A stretch of DNA of 64,000 bases, from the NCBI GenBank assembly GCA_003550305.1, contig QKYT01000286.1, forward strand, positions 4,207 to 68,206, given 5' to 3'. Below are positions 36,691 through 49,540 of the stretch, one piece after another. The notes under the pieces were generated by a model. That model ran no database searches. It had not been told where the DNA came from and worked only from the letters and a program-made list of their open reading frames with translations. Numbering within the stretch: the stretch's first letter is position 1; the number at the start of each line of letters is the position of its first letter. Source of the DNA: Glomus cerebriforme (Eukaryota; Glomeromycota; Glomeromycetes; Glomerales; Glomeraceae). The position numbers and the translations under genes were made by a program.

Positions 36691-38116
36691 TCAAATTTTC
36701 CTTCGCTTTCGGCTTCCACTTTGATCTTTTTTAAAAAAAAATTAATAATATATTAAATTATGAATAAAAAAAACAAAGATATTAATTATATGTTAAATTT
36801 ACCATCATCAACGCTAATTTTTAAATTTGATATTTTGATCTGTAAAGATTCTAATTAATGAAATAAAATTATTTGATTATTTTACGGATAATTTAATTAA
36901 TTTTTTGAATATTTATAAAATAAATAATTTACCTGAATATTTAAGACTAATTATATTATCATATTGTTTAAAATAATCATCAGAATTTTTTGGTTCAGGA
37001 AGATTTTTAAAATCAAGTAATCTACTGGTATAAATAGCTTCTGAATGTGTTTCATATGATAAACTAGTAGAACATAATTTATCAATTGATAAACTATTAT
37101 TGATTTCGTCTGCTTCTTTAATTTGTTTTTGTAATTCTATTTGATCATCAAATTTATTCCACCATTGGTATGAAATATATTCAATTTCTTTTGCTGTTGG
37201 TCGATTTAATGGATTTGCATTTAAGCATCTTTTAATTAAATGTATAATTAATTGGGGTACTTTAATATTAAACCTTGGTCTAAGTCCTTGACAAATTTTT
37301 ATTGCTAAATTTTCATCATGGCTTACATTATGGTAAGGAGGTAATCCAGAAAATACTTCATATATAATTATACCAAAACTATAAATATCAGAAGCCTTGG
37401 TATAATTTTGTCCTCTTAAAATTTCTGGAGCAATATAAGGTAAAGCACCATAAACTCTTTTTGTTGTATTTTTTAGTGTATTATAATCTGCTGGTTTACA
37501 TAATCCCATATCAGTTATACAAGTAAAATTATCTCCACTATAATGTGTATTAAGTATATTGCCAATATGTAAATCTCGATGAATTAACTCTTCATCATGA
37601 ATTTTCTCAAGTCCAAGTATAATATCCCTTAAATTTTCAAGCTTATTTCTCCAATTTAATTTATTATAATTTGTATCTAAATAATTTCGTAAACTTCCAT
37701 TCTTTGCATATTCCAAAACCATAATATAATTTTTTGTTTCTGGGTCTTGAGTTATTCCAAAAAATTCAATAATGAAACCATCAATAACTTTATGATGTGA
37801 CGTAATCTAAAAATATAATTATAAAATAAAAAATTTGATTTTAAAATTTCATAAATTTCATTGAATGTTAAAATTTTTTTCCGTCGTTAATTTCAAAAAT
37901 TTAATAAACAAATTAATAAACTGAATACCTCATTGATAAATTCTGATGTAATATTTTTTGAGTTATTTAAACTTTTCAGAGCTACAAAACCATTGGGATA
38001 ACGTCTATCCCATTTTTGATTTTTATTATCCCAATTTACAATTTGACCATCAATCCAAATTGCTCTATACACTTTGCCAAACCCGCCTTTTGCAATATAT
38101 TTAATATCATAAAATC
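36691..38116 (-). CDS. Zinc-ribbon protein kinase (TKL-like), 5' end in N gap
   Basis: Exons are >38116-37929, 37806-36933, 36850-36803 and 36725-36691. The start lies in the N gap 38117-38271; sequence beyond the gap again matches the upstream region of the paralogue at 7577, so the first exon is probably whole but unread. The protein matches that paralogue closely: GGFGKVY loop, VALK, HRDLHIGN, DMG, APEIL, DIYSFG. It differs by four extra residues before ITDMGLC (reading HYSGDNFT) and by the last exon, which here encodes a basic end, DQSGSRKRRKI, that looks like a nuclear localisation signal. Catalytic residues are all present. Role: Ser/Thr or dual-specificity kinase of the expanded fungal family; substrate unknown. 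Confidence 0.82.
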
Positions 38117-38271
38117 NNNNNNNNNNNNNNNNNNNNNNNNNNNNNNNNNNNNNNNNNNNNNNNNNNNNNNNNNNNNNNNNNNNNNNNNNNNNNNNNNNNN
38201 NNNNNNNNNNNNNNNNNNNNNNNNNNNNNNNNNNNNNNNNNNNNNNNNNNNNNNNNNNNNNNNNNNNNNNN
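38117..38271. other. Assembly gap (155 Ns)
   Basis: This gap hides the start of the kinase at 36691-38116. The same interval in the paralogue (about 7508-7765) is roughly 255 bp, so the N count is probably not the true length. Confidence 0.95.
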
Positions 38272-38769
38272 TATCTAATAATGATCTATTAAAATTCACT
38301 AATTTTTTTTCCGATTTATATACATTTTCAGAATATATACGCAAAATTGATGATCATATCTTGAAATGCACTAGATTTAAATGAAAAATGACTAAACTTT
38401 TTTTTGTTTTGTTAAAAAAGGAAATTGGTTTCCATTTAGAAAAAAAGAATTTGCGACTATTCCTCATTTCTAAAAAAAAACAATTCTAAATTTTTCATCG
38501 AAAAAAAAATTAAAATGAACTAATTCTTTTTTAAAAAAAAAAAAATTTCTAAAAAAAAATTTTAGGTAAAACAAATAATATTACAACCAACATCACGTGT
38601 ATATGTTGTGCGTGAACTTTAAAAGAAATAATTTTTTTTTTATTCAAATTGGAGTGTAAAAAACCATCTATTTAATAATTTTTAATTTGATACGTTGAAT
38701 GTTACCTCATTTCTAGTTAAATCCGAAAATAGATGTAGTACTGATGTAGTTATAAAATCAATATCTGAC

Positions 38770-39400
38770 ATCAGAATAAAGTCAGATGCATATTCTAGAA
38801 TTAGTGGACGCTCTCATCCTTGCAAACAACTAAACTCCAGAAGTCGTATACTCTATCAATAAAAGGAGCTTTTTATTACTGACAAACCCAAAAATATCTG
38901 CTGCTTTGACGAACTTTCCACCACATAAAGTAAAACTTTCTGGCGCAAAGAATGGTTTATCCACAGAATTTTGATTCGCAGATTTAAATCCTAAATAATT
39001 GTGCCAATAGATTTATTAGAATATATCATAATAATTTTCATTATGAATATCAACAATCAATTTTCCAATCTAGAACGCTAAGATTTTTTTTAAAATTTTC
39101 TCGGATCGTCACCATATTTGATGATAATTGCGTATTCTTTATTCTGAGGATCACATGAATTTGTACAAAATCACCAGTAATTCCTGACCTGCAAAATATT
39201 AGAATATACATACTTTGTTTATAAAATAGTTATTTGATTTTTACCTTTTTCAAGATCTGATCTCAATAATCTCTCGTGTGATCGTGTCCATTTGGATTTA
39301 TAAAATTCATCATGAGCAATAAATTCAACATTTTCGAGATTTGAATATTCAATCCATTTAATTAGTTCCAACGCGAATTTCGAATCACTGTATTTGAATC
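38770..39400 (-). pseudogene. Protein kinase relic
   Basis: Minus-strand pieces can be read as a degraded kinase. KFALELIKWIEYSNLENVEF then IAHDEFYKSKWTRS is a broken glycine loop (39250-39390), with an intron-like GTAAAA donor near 39247. CDPQNKEYAIIIKYGDD is the hinge region (39090-39160). SVDKPFFAPESF then GKFVKAADIFGF contains the APE motif and following helix (38870-38970). The glycine loop, HRD loop and frame are lost. The match is by reading the motifs, not by search. Confidence 0.55.
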
Positions 39401-39882
39401 ATTGCTGGTCAAATGTACGGATATGTACAGAGTTGTATGTCTTGCAATATAACATTTGAATGTGCATCATTTTTTATACTTTCTATATCCTCTTTCATGT
39501 TCTCCATATTATCTTTCGTGTTTATTATTTTTAATTTTTTTTTTTTTTTTTTTTTGATAGAAAATTCCAATTCAACAATGAAGAATAAAAATGTTAATAT
39601 TTAATGATGATCAGCCAATCCGAATGGAACACGACTACAATGCATATATGATACAAATTTCGGTCCTGCCTATTATGAGCCGGACCGACGATGATATTTT
39701 ACTCCGCCCATCACTATTTCATCTTCTTCACATGTTAAATGATGCATGACATCATGCTACAACAATAGATTTCCAAAAAGAAGTTATGTAATTTTCTAGA
39801 ATTTAAATTAGAATTTAACTATAAAAGGGGGTAATTTGATCTTTACGACAAATTCTATTCTTCATTATTTTTTTATTCAAAG

Positions 39883-40150
39883 ATGTCTTTACTTTTAATT
39901 ACCTAATACGCTCTTTTCTTTGATAATAAATCATTATATGAATATTTATTTGTCAATAAATATTATTGTAAACTTCCTATTCTTATAATTTGGATATTGA
40001 TTCAAACTTCTCATAATTTTCGTTAAAAAAAAATACGACTTTAACGAGAGTCGAAAATATTTTCATTAATTCTTAACGTGAATAAAATTTTAATAATCGA
40101 TTTCCTTTATCTGAAGAATATGGAAAAATTATAATTATATTGAACATATA
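39883..40150 (+). pseudogene. F-box gene relic
   Basis: The start, ATGTCTTTAC, and the following 100 bases match the F-box of the gene at 58236: the stretch CTTTGATAATAAATC, then ATTTATTTGTCAATAAATA, ATTGTAAACTTCC and ATAATTTGG. About 18 bases of the F-box helix are deleted and a stop follows seven codons in. Further on (about 40095-40135) a remnant of NKTPLFEYGK is seen. Clearly broken. Confidence 0.75.
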
Positions 40151-43076
40151 AATATAATTAATTCCAAAATCCAATTATAATCTTGTGGATAATTAACAAA
40201 TTTAATTTTAGGAATCATCAAAGTATAATATCAGATATGGTTTTGGATGAATTAAGAAATTTTTTTTTTTTTATAAAAAAAAAATTAACAAAAACTATAG
40301 GAAGTATATATATCATTTAATTAAATGGTAGCAAAAATTAATATTATTGTAACGTTTAAGGGAAAAAAAAAAGAAATTTCTGTAAATTTTTTTTTTTTTG
40401 TTTCATAAAATAGATCGAGTTAAGTTAATTATTTATGTAAATTGTTGTTTTGATGTTCTATATTATAAACAGAAGAATCTATAATCATATTTGTTTCTAA
40501 TGAATATTTTAAAATATACTCTGGATAATATTCATTCAATAATGTTATTTTAGATAATTTATGAAAGAAATAAGTTATAATAATAAAGTATGATTTAAAC
40601 AAAATGTACTAAAATTTGAATTTTAATAATAAAAATTTCATTTCATTTTTAAATCTTTCAAATGTAACCTTCCGATAAAAAAAAAATTAATTGTGTTCAC
40701 GAATTTCTGAATTTTTTTTTTTCATTGTACTAGCGTATGATTAATGATTTAACCATATACTGTATATATACACTGAACGTATGTTGGATTATTAGTCCCA
40801 ATAAATAATGTGCTATTATACAGAAAAAATTTTCATATTTTTTTCAAAGGTTTGATATTAAACGGAATCATATATAATGTTGAATGTACAGTAGTTATAG
40901 GACAGTCAAGAAAAAAAAATCTTTTTCCCCCACCAATCGATCATCTTAAATCGTGACGTACTGTAGTTCTACGGGTCTCAATATGCATCAGCATCATGAT
41001 CATCACCTGAATTGACCATGTCCGCTACTATCAATGATCGTTGTAGATGCCAACTTAAGAAAAGTTGTGTTCTAAATATCAGAGCAAACAGAAGCAGAAT
41101 AAGTAAGCATTGGTGAGAATATTAATTAATGAGGAAGATGAAAGATGATTTAAAAGACATGTAAAAGGTAAATTTTAGGCTGAACATTTTTTTTTTTTTT
41201 TTTTGATAATGGGAATTTCATATACGAATAAACAAGAGAAATAAAAATTTGATGGCGTCCTTTTATATTTCCTTTTTTTTTTTTTTTTTAATTATAAACA
41301 AAGAATGTATATTTAATTGGATACACAACAGAATAAAATTTCTTTTCTTTTGTTACGTTACCATATTTAGCGTAAAATTTTCTATGAAAGGCTATATTCA
41401 TTTGTTCTATCTATTGTTTTTTCAGCCGCTAGTTCTGCAGTTTTTTTGTTGATAAAAAAAAAATTAATATTTTTAGGAAAGTCTTTTCTTTTTTTGTTTA
41501 AGTGAACAGTAGTAAATTAATATTATTATTCATTATACGTACCTAATTCAACATCGTTTAACATGAATATTTACGTCAGATGACATCTGACGTACGTATA
41601 CTTCGATTGGCATAAGTAATAAATTTCCTTTTTCAAGGATGCAGTTGAATTATTGAAGAGAATTTTAGAAGCGATATTAAGTTTATTAAAGGATAGAGTA
41701 TTGGCTAATGACGAACCTACAAACCTGCAACTACCGTAAGAAGCGTCGCGTGCAAGAAAAAAAAAATTAAGAAAGTAATCGAATAGTAGAGTCACAGTTT
41801 TGTAAAATATGATAAAACTAACTTCACATGCAAATTAATGAAAATAGATTAAAAACTTAATAACTGTATTTAGATTATACAGATGACCAAGAATTTTGAA
41901 TCTTTGAAATAAATTCTGAAGCAAAAACTGTAAAGAAAAAAAATGATATTAGAATCGAAACTTTATAAATATATTTCTCATATAAACAAAATCATATATT
42001 TTACGTATAAATAATATAATAACATTTATATTAGGTTTACAATCTATACTTGGGTGCGTATTAACACACCAATAATATGTTGTATATAAAGATCAAAAAT
42101 GACACTTCTTGTAAAGTTGTTAGAGCAGGTAAAAATACGCATAGTAAATCTTTGAATAAACTTAGCGCAAACCTTATGTAATTATAAAAGAATATTTAAA
42201 GATTGAAACTTTTAACGATGTCACGCGATATACAATATATTTATTATAATTTTAAATTTTTGTTATACTTAATTCAACAAACACCCAAGATTATTGAAAA
42301 AAAAATACAATTTTTTGTCTTTTGACTTTTGGATTCTTTCAACAAAAATCTTCTTCATTAATGTATGGCATTAGAGTCGCTTTGCAATAACATTAATTTC
42401 ACCTATACTTATATGAAATTTGGATTGATCATGTAAATATGAAACTTCTATTTAATGTGAAGTTATTATAGAAGAAAAACGAAAATGAAAATACAATTAA
42501 AGTGAGCCAAGCTAAGAAAAGAGCCATTTTGAATTTTTGTATGCAGAACAAAAATTCTAAAATTGGCTAATTATATATAACAGAAAAATCCCCCGATGTG
42601 CAACACCGATTTTCTTTAAACGTTAAGCAAATTGTTATTGAACATTTATTTTTAAGTATTTACTCTTAAAAAAAAAAAAATCATAACAAGTAATTTCTCG
42701 ATCAGAAAATAAGTATTTAATTGAAACATATAGTATATTATGAGGAATAAAGTAGTACATGAAAAATTAGAACCAAAATCCATAATCCGAGGTTCATTCG
42801 CGTTTTCCGTTACATTGTTGTACTAAAGTATTTAATTTTAGACGTAATATATTACAATTGTTTGTGCCATCTGTCTGTAAAATGGTATTTAAAAAACTTA
42901 ATCATCTAAATTTATTTCAGCATTATAATACGAACTTATCAGGTGAATTAATTAATACCCGCCGATCACCCCCTTATGCTGCTTCTTTTTAAGGTTATGA
43001 TAAACCATTTTTTTTTTGATATTTATGGTCCAAAAAAATTTCGATCGACGAAATTTTTTTTCATTTTTAATTAATA
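40151..43076. other. AT-rich intergenic region
   Basis: No gene supported. It contains a 21-bp perfect inverted repeat at 41573-41593 (arms ACGTCAGATG / CATCTGACGT) related to the terminal repeats of the element at 57418. The last few hundred bases presumably hold the GH63 promoter. The ORFs at 41249-41452 and 41571-41795 lack family features. Confidence 0.5.
41573..41593. repeat. 21-bp perfect inverted repeat
   Basis: Arms ACGTCAGATG and CATCTGACGT flank a single A. The arms match the core of the terminal repeats of the element at 57418-57892 (GTCATCTGACGC), so this may be a solo relic of that element. Confidence 0.65.
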
Positions 43077-44817
43077 ATGCTTTCTATTAATATCAAATCA
43101 AAGTCAAGTTTTATAATTTATGTAATATGCATCTCATTAATGATTCAAACTTCTTTAACTGAAGATGATTATCTATTACATCAAAGAATAAGTGTATTAG
43201 CAGCTTCAAATGAATCATTATTATGGGGAACTTATCGACCAAATTTATATTTTGGTACAAGACCACGTTTACCCGATTCATTATTGACAGGACTAATGTG
43301 GTTTGGAATCGATGATATGTCAAGTTTCAAACGTATCCTTTTAAAAGAATTCAAGATAATTTAGAGTTTAATTTTGATCATTTCATTATTCTTAAAAAAA
43401 TATATATATTTTTTTTCCTGTAAAGATATTAGACATTCGTGTGATCAAGGGGATGGATTGGATGAATATAGTTTTAAAAAACATGACGGTCGTAATTTTG
43501 CTATACAAACATTATCCGATAGTAAAAATAATGTTAAATTAAAGACAGAATTTTTAAAAATTTCTGAAGGAGGTCACGGTATGAATGATTAGAAAGAACA
43601 TTTATTTTGTTTTTTTTTTGTTGTTGTTAATTAACTTCCATTTTTAGGTGGAGAATGGGCAGTTCGTATAATTGGAACACCAATAAATAATACTGGTAAA
43701 TTTTTGATTTTATATAAAAAAAAATTGAATTTAGAAATACAAAAGTGAAATCATTTTTTTTTTTTTGATATAATTTTAGAACCTTCTGGAATTTCATTTC
43801 TTTATTATTTTGGACTTGAAGGAGAAGGTTCAATTGATTTGGTTAATCCATTGAATAAGATGGTGAATACTATTTTGTATTTTGTATTGTAATTTATGTA
43901 TAATTTATTCACGTAAATTTTAATTTTATATATAGGGTTTAGATAGTCCAGTTGAACTTAAAGGAGAAACTCCAGATTTAGGAAAATTCTTAATTAAAAT
44001 TTTAGACGGTAATATTATTTTATAAAATTTATTTTAGATATTTTTTGTGTAATAATAAATTTTTAAATTTATAGATCCAAATAATAGGATACCATCGAAC
44101 ATTCCTCCGGGAACGCCAGCATCAACTGATTTATCAAAATTTCAATATTTGGGTCATCTAGTTCCTGATGGAGATGTTTGGCGAGCTAGGGGTAAATATA
44201 TAATAAACAAACATTGATTTTTTATTAAATCTATAATTTTTTTTTTCATTTTACAAATATATGATTTCTTTCTTTTTTTTTGAAAAAAAAAAAAAGAATT
44301 ATTACAAAATTATTTTATTAGAAAGTATGAGAAATTAAGTTATGAGTCAGAAGACAAAACTCTTCCACCACCGCAATATTTATTTTCATTGTATAACGAA
44401 GTTAAAGATAATTCTAATTTTTTTGTTTTTCAAAAAATGCTTGAAGGACCTTTCCAAGTAAGTTAAAATGTTTATTTAAATTTTAATGTAATAATACTGT
44501 TAATAATATGCGTCTTTTTTTTTTATTTTAGTTTGATATAATTTTCCAATCTGAATCAATGCCTGCTCATCTTGATTGTGAGTAAAAATAAAATATTTAG
44601 AAAAGATTTTGTTTTCAATAACTAAAATCTATCTTTTATTTTTGATTATTCTTTAGCTGAAAGTCTTACAACAGGTCTTAAATCCAGGTCTCAGGAATTT
44701 GATCAGAGATTTGAAAAAACATTTGGTTTAAAAGAAAAAGGGTTTGATGGTGATCAAATTTACTTCGCACAAACTATTATGAGTAATTTAATCGGAGGAA
44801 TTGGGTATTGGTTCAAC

Positions 44818-44856
<39 letters not shown>

Positions 44857-47181
44857 TTTATATATTCTATTTTTAGTTAAAATAATTTTTTTCATCATTT
44901 AAAGGTATTTTTATGGATCAAGTATTGTTGACAGATCATTTACAGATAGTGACGAGGATGAAGAAGAATTTTGGACAAAATATCGACAAGCAGATCCAAA
45001 ATTAACACGACCTTTAGCTTTATTTACAGCAACACCGTCTCGACCTTTTTTTCCTCGTGGGTTCTATTGGTAATTTTTGTTATATTTTTGTTGCCTGATT
45101 TATTGAATAAAATTATTGCTTACGAAGAATTTTTATAAATATCATTAGGGACGAAGGATTCCATCAATTATTAATTGGAAAATGGGACAATGATTTGAGG
45201 TATTATCGGATTTGAATAATTTTTGTTTCTTAAATAATTTATTTATTTTTTTTTAAAACTCCTTTTATTAGTCTAGATATTATTAAACATTGGATTTCTT
45301 TAATTGATAATGATGGATGGGTTGCTAGAGAACAAATTTTGGGGGAGGAAGCTCGAAGCAAGGTTTGAAATTCTTTTTATTTATTTTTATTTATATGTTA
45401 GGTAACAATTTATTTCTACGTATTTATTTAAAAAAAAATTGATTTAAAAAATTAGGTCCCAGAAGAGTTTCAAATACAGTATCCGCATTACGCAAATCCT
45501 CCAACATTGTTAATGGCAATAAAAGCTTTTATTTTGAGAATTGATAATGTAGAAAGCAACCCTCTTATCAATGTAGATGGTGATTTTTTTATAATTTTTA
45601 TATTGTAATAGTATTATACGTTCAATTTTTTTTAGATAATTCATTAGTTTTAATTACTAAAAATATTTTTATTTTATTTTATTTTATTTTTTTTTGGAAT
45701 TAGTCATTGGAGAACAGACATTTGGTGATCATGTTTTGAGTACAACAGATCCAACAATTATTTCATCAAGATATATTTTAGATAAAGGATTGGCAAATAA
45801 TTTTTTGAAAGAAATTTATCCAAAACTAAAATTAAATTACAAATGGTTTAGAAGAACTCAATGGGGTGAAATTAAAGAATGGGGTAGAAGAGCAAAAAGT
45901 AAAGAAGCTTATAGATGGCGTGGTCGAACTCCCGGACACACTTTAACTTCTGGTAATGCAAATTTTTTTTTTTTTTTTTTGCAATAATTACATAAATTAT
46001 TTTTAATTTATTTATATTTAAATAGGACTTGATGACTATCCTAGACCAACACCACCGCATCCTGCTGAATTACATGTTGATCTTATGTGTTGGATGGGGT
46101 TTATGGCTAGGTCACTTAAAGATATTGCAGAAAGATTAGAAGAGGAAGATGATGTCTATGATTATACAAAAGAATATAAAAATATTGTTGCAAATTTAAA
46201 TGGTGAATTATCATTTAATCTTCTTAAATATATTTATTGTTTAGATAGAGAGGTACTTATCTAAAATATTTTTATATTAGATTTGCATTGGAGCGAAGAA
46301 CATAATGCTTTTTGTGATTTATCAGTTGATGAAGATGGTAAGCTTATAAGAGAAAATTTTGTTAATATAGTTTTATGATATATCCTGATCATCTTTTTTT
46401 ATAGAGGAATCGATATTTGTTTGTCATAAAGGTTATATATCATTATTTCCGATGGTATTAGAATTATTGCCTAATGATTCACCGAAATTAGGAGCAATAT
46501 TAGAAATTATATATAATCCGAATGAATTATGGTCAAAGTAAGTTATACTTTATAATTATAATAGATTTTATTATATATTTCTTATTAATTAACTTTTTAT
46601 TTATGTTTTATTAGATATGGATTAAGATCATTATCAAAATCTGACAAATTTTTTCATACTGGAGAAGATTATTGGAGAGGAAATGTATGGATAAATATAA
46701 ATTATTTAGTATTATCCTCATTATACAAAGTAAGGATCGATCAATTAAGTTCTATAAATTTTAAATTGTGGTTCTAAAATGTATTTATTAAAATTTCTTT
46801 TAGAATTATGCAGTTGTTGAAGGTCCTTATAAAGAGAAAGCAAAAACTATATATAATGAGTTGAGAAACAATATAATTGAGAATACTTATAAGGTAAAAC
46901 AATTGAAAATTAAAATAAGATTGATTTATAATTTAATTAACGAATGGTACATTTATTTTTAATATCAGGAATTTAAGAGAACCGGTTATGTATGGGAACA
47001 ATATTCAGAAAGTACGGGTGTAGGTTTAAGAAGGTAAGTCAATGTCATATATATTTAACATTGGTTTTTTTTTCGCTTTTTCAATATATTGATTTATTTA
47101 TTAATATGATTTAAAATAAATAGTCACCCATTCACAGGTTGGACATCCTTAGTAACATTAATTATGGCAGAAGAATATTAA
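43077..47181 (+). CDS. CWH41: GH63 processing alpha-glucosidase I (mannosyl-oligosaccharide glucosidase)
   Basis: It trims the outermost alpha-1,2-linked glucose from the Glc3Man9GlcNAc2 N-glycan in the endoplasmic reticulum, the first processing step after transfer. Twenty-one exons join in phase to 819 residues, the usual length: 43077-43332, 43426-43578, 43648-43695, 43780-43862, 43936-44008, 44075-44191, 44297-44457, 44532-44577, 44657-44804, 44905-45069, 45149-45199, 45272-45362, 45456-45579, 45704-45952, 46026-46202, 46281-46337, 46405-46537, 46615-46729, 46804-46893, 46969-47033, 47124-47181. The N-terminal hydrophobic segment ([14 protein letters not shown]) fits a type II signal anchor. 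Family hallmarks: [15 protein letters not shown] and LLTGLMWFG (N-domain), [26 protein letters not shown] (catalytic cleft, acidic residues), [16 protein letters not shown], and [15 protein letters not shown] near the C-terminus. No lesions. It is single-copy in the window, unlike its neighbours. Confidence 0.95.
44823..44856. repeat. ATT microsatellite in GH63 intron 9
   Basis: About eleven TTA/ATT units lie within the intron between 44805 and 44904. Confidence 0.9.
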
Positions 47182-48095
47182 AAAGTTATTTAATTTTCTT
47201 TTCTTTTTTTTTTTTTGTACTATTAAAATTTAAAAAAAGTAATTGTACGTTTGTACCTGAAATATTGTTGTTTTAAAAATATTAATAAATTGTGAAAATT
47301 GTCATATTAAAGTTATAGAAATTTTATTTGTCAATCATAACTGCTGTTTGGTTTGTTTGATCGGTCCTAACGACTGTGCACGACTGAATTAATCAACGTA
47401 TCACATACCACATTCGTCCTTATAATCAAACATGGTTATACGGAAAAATTGTAATTATAAATAACTGGTATTATCTGTTATGATGTTTATTGAAAATTAT
47501 ATAGGAGATAATTAGTTAAAAATTTTATTTATATAACATTTTTTAGCTACGATATCAGATATGAATCTATGAATCTCATAAAATAAGTAAAAAAATTTTA
47601 TTTTTAGGACAGTTTTTGCGCGACATAATTTTTTTTTAAACGTCAAACAGATTAAATTTGGTAATATAAAGCAAAAGTTTTCTTTGACACAAAATCCAGT
47701 CATATGCACAACTATGATCGCGAAAAGAAGTTACGTCCTAGGACTAAGAAATAATGTGATTTCACAGGCAAAATCAATAAGTTATAATAATAGGAAGAAA
47801 TAATATTATGCTAATGAATTACATTATCTGTTATGATAATGATAATTACCATAATTACCGTAATACAGTAGTACCGCGTCGACTACACCGCGAGAGTAGA
47901 AATTATTTTGATATTGCGTAAATATTCAATTATTGTTGTCCTAGGCTCAACCAATCAGAATTCAAGGAATAAGTACATATATAGACGCCATTTTCGCGAA
48001 TTGAACACCACTTTACTTGTTTTCAAAATATTGTAAATCTTCAAAATTTTTTTATTTATATTTTTTTACTAACTATTTCTGGAAAATAGAAAAAA
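47182..48095. other. Intergenic, AT-rich
   Basis: GH63 3' region followed by the presumed promoter of the 48096 gene. No other feature is supported. Confidence 0.5.
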
Positions 48096-48767
48096 ATGTC
48101 AAATCGTCAGATGCTTCCGCTCTATTTTCCACATCTTTCTCCACTTCGCAGCCGGTCTGCGTGGTTTTTCTCTGGGTTTATCTTCGGGTCGTTATTTATG
48201 TTAGCTCTTGGGACTCTTGGAAGACCATCACTCTTCTATAATTTTTATTCCCTTTTTACTACTTTTTATTCCTTTTATAAATCAGAAACAGGAAAATTAA
48301 TAGTTAATTTTGGTAAGCAGGTAATTAACTATATGAATTTCTTCTCTACAAAGGATTTAAATGAAAAAATGCGAAGGGGTGATAGCATGGTACCTCCTTT
48401 CTTTGTCTGGCTTTTTCAAGACTGTCCAGAAACATCCGCACACTTTCTTGGAATATTAAACCCGATTTTACTTAACAAGTTATATGATAAGATATCTGAA
48501 GTGTTTTTGGAATTTGTATGTAACAATATTTTTTTTAATGAGAAAAAATAATTCTTGGAAAAATTCATATTTCAAATCTTTTTATTTCTTTTATAGGCAG
48601 TTGATTACTTATTTCTGGACTGGATATTTTCCAATAATTGGATTAAGTGCATAATTAAAAAAGTTTTGATTTTCGGATATACTAAATATATTATTCCACA
48701 TATTTTTTCTTCCGAGTTACCAACTATTTTCAGAAAGCGTAGATTAACTCCTGAGAATATGGTTTAA
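48096..48767 (+). CDS. Unknown membrane protein, 2 exons
   Basis: Exon 1 (48096-48515) and exon 2 (48597-48767) join in phase 0 across a GTATGT...TTATAG intron; 196 residues. Residues 19-42 (SRSAWFFSGFIFGSLFMLAL) form a likely transmembrane or signal-anchor helix. Aromatic-rich segments follow (FYNFYSLFTTFYSFY), then a mixed amphipathic region with PPFFVWLFQDCPETSAHFLG and a basic end (IFRKRRLTPENMV). I do not recognise the family. The clean splice, sensible composition and complete frame support a real gene. An alternative frame from 48017 overlaps exon 1 but has no splice support. Confidence 0.6.
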
Positions 48768-49059
48768 TTATATCCTTTACTCCTTTAATAGAGCGGATTT
48801 CCCCCTTTCTGATTTTTTGTATATATGATATTTTTTTACAAGTTTATTATCTCAATATTTATTTTTAAAAAAAAAATAATATATTAATTTGGATTCCCTG
48901 CATTTGGAAGAAAATTAATACTTCAGGCTTTCCAACAATTGTCACAACAATTGTTGAGGATTGTTATTTTATTGTTTACATTTAGTATTCCGATCTGAAT
49001 TCGAATATTGATTTGTCTAATTCACTAAACTAAAAGACGGAGGTGAGAAAAAAAAATCT

Positions 49060-49540
49060 TATTATATCTTACTAAAACTTGGGACATCTAGTCAGGTTAG
49101 GAGAATCCCACTGAATTTGCCGTCCTATCTAGAAGAAGATGTAAACTAAAATATTTTTTAAAATAAGGAAATGAAAACATAATCCAAAACACGAATCTTA
49201 TCGAAATCCGTTTTCTGGAATTTGCTGATTTTAAAGGAGTTCTTTCCTGGAAAACTTAGATGAAAAAAAAGGAAGTAGGTAATAAAAAAAATTAATCCAA
49301 ACACTAACCTCAGTACTGAAATCTGTCTTTTAGAAGAATCTCGCTAATTTGCCACCCTGGAAGAACCAGACCGCCGAAGGAAGAACCTAGAAGAAAAGAA
49401 ATAAAGTTAGTAAATTATATTTTTTTTAAAAAAAAAAAAAAAAANAAAANAAAAAAAAAATGAAAATAATTTCACATTTAGTATTCCTAAGGAATCCACT
49501 GAAATTGTGTTCCAAAAGAAAAAATTCATCGGAATCGTTC
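49060..49540. repeat. Degenerate ~145-bp repeat
   Basis: Two to three copies share AATCCAAACAC or AATCCAAAACAC, GAAATC(C/T)GT, ATTTGC(C/T)G, CCTGGAA and an A-rich end. It resembles, on the opposite strand, the module ladder at 19956-21345 in style but not clearly in sequence. Ns at 49445 and 49450 lie in a poly-A tract. Confidence 0.45.
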
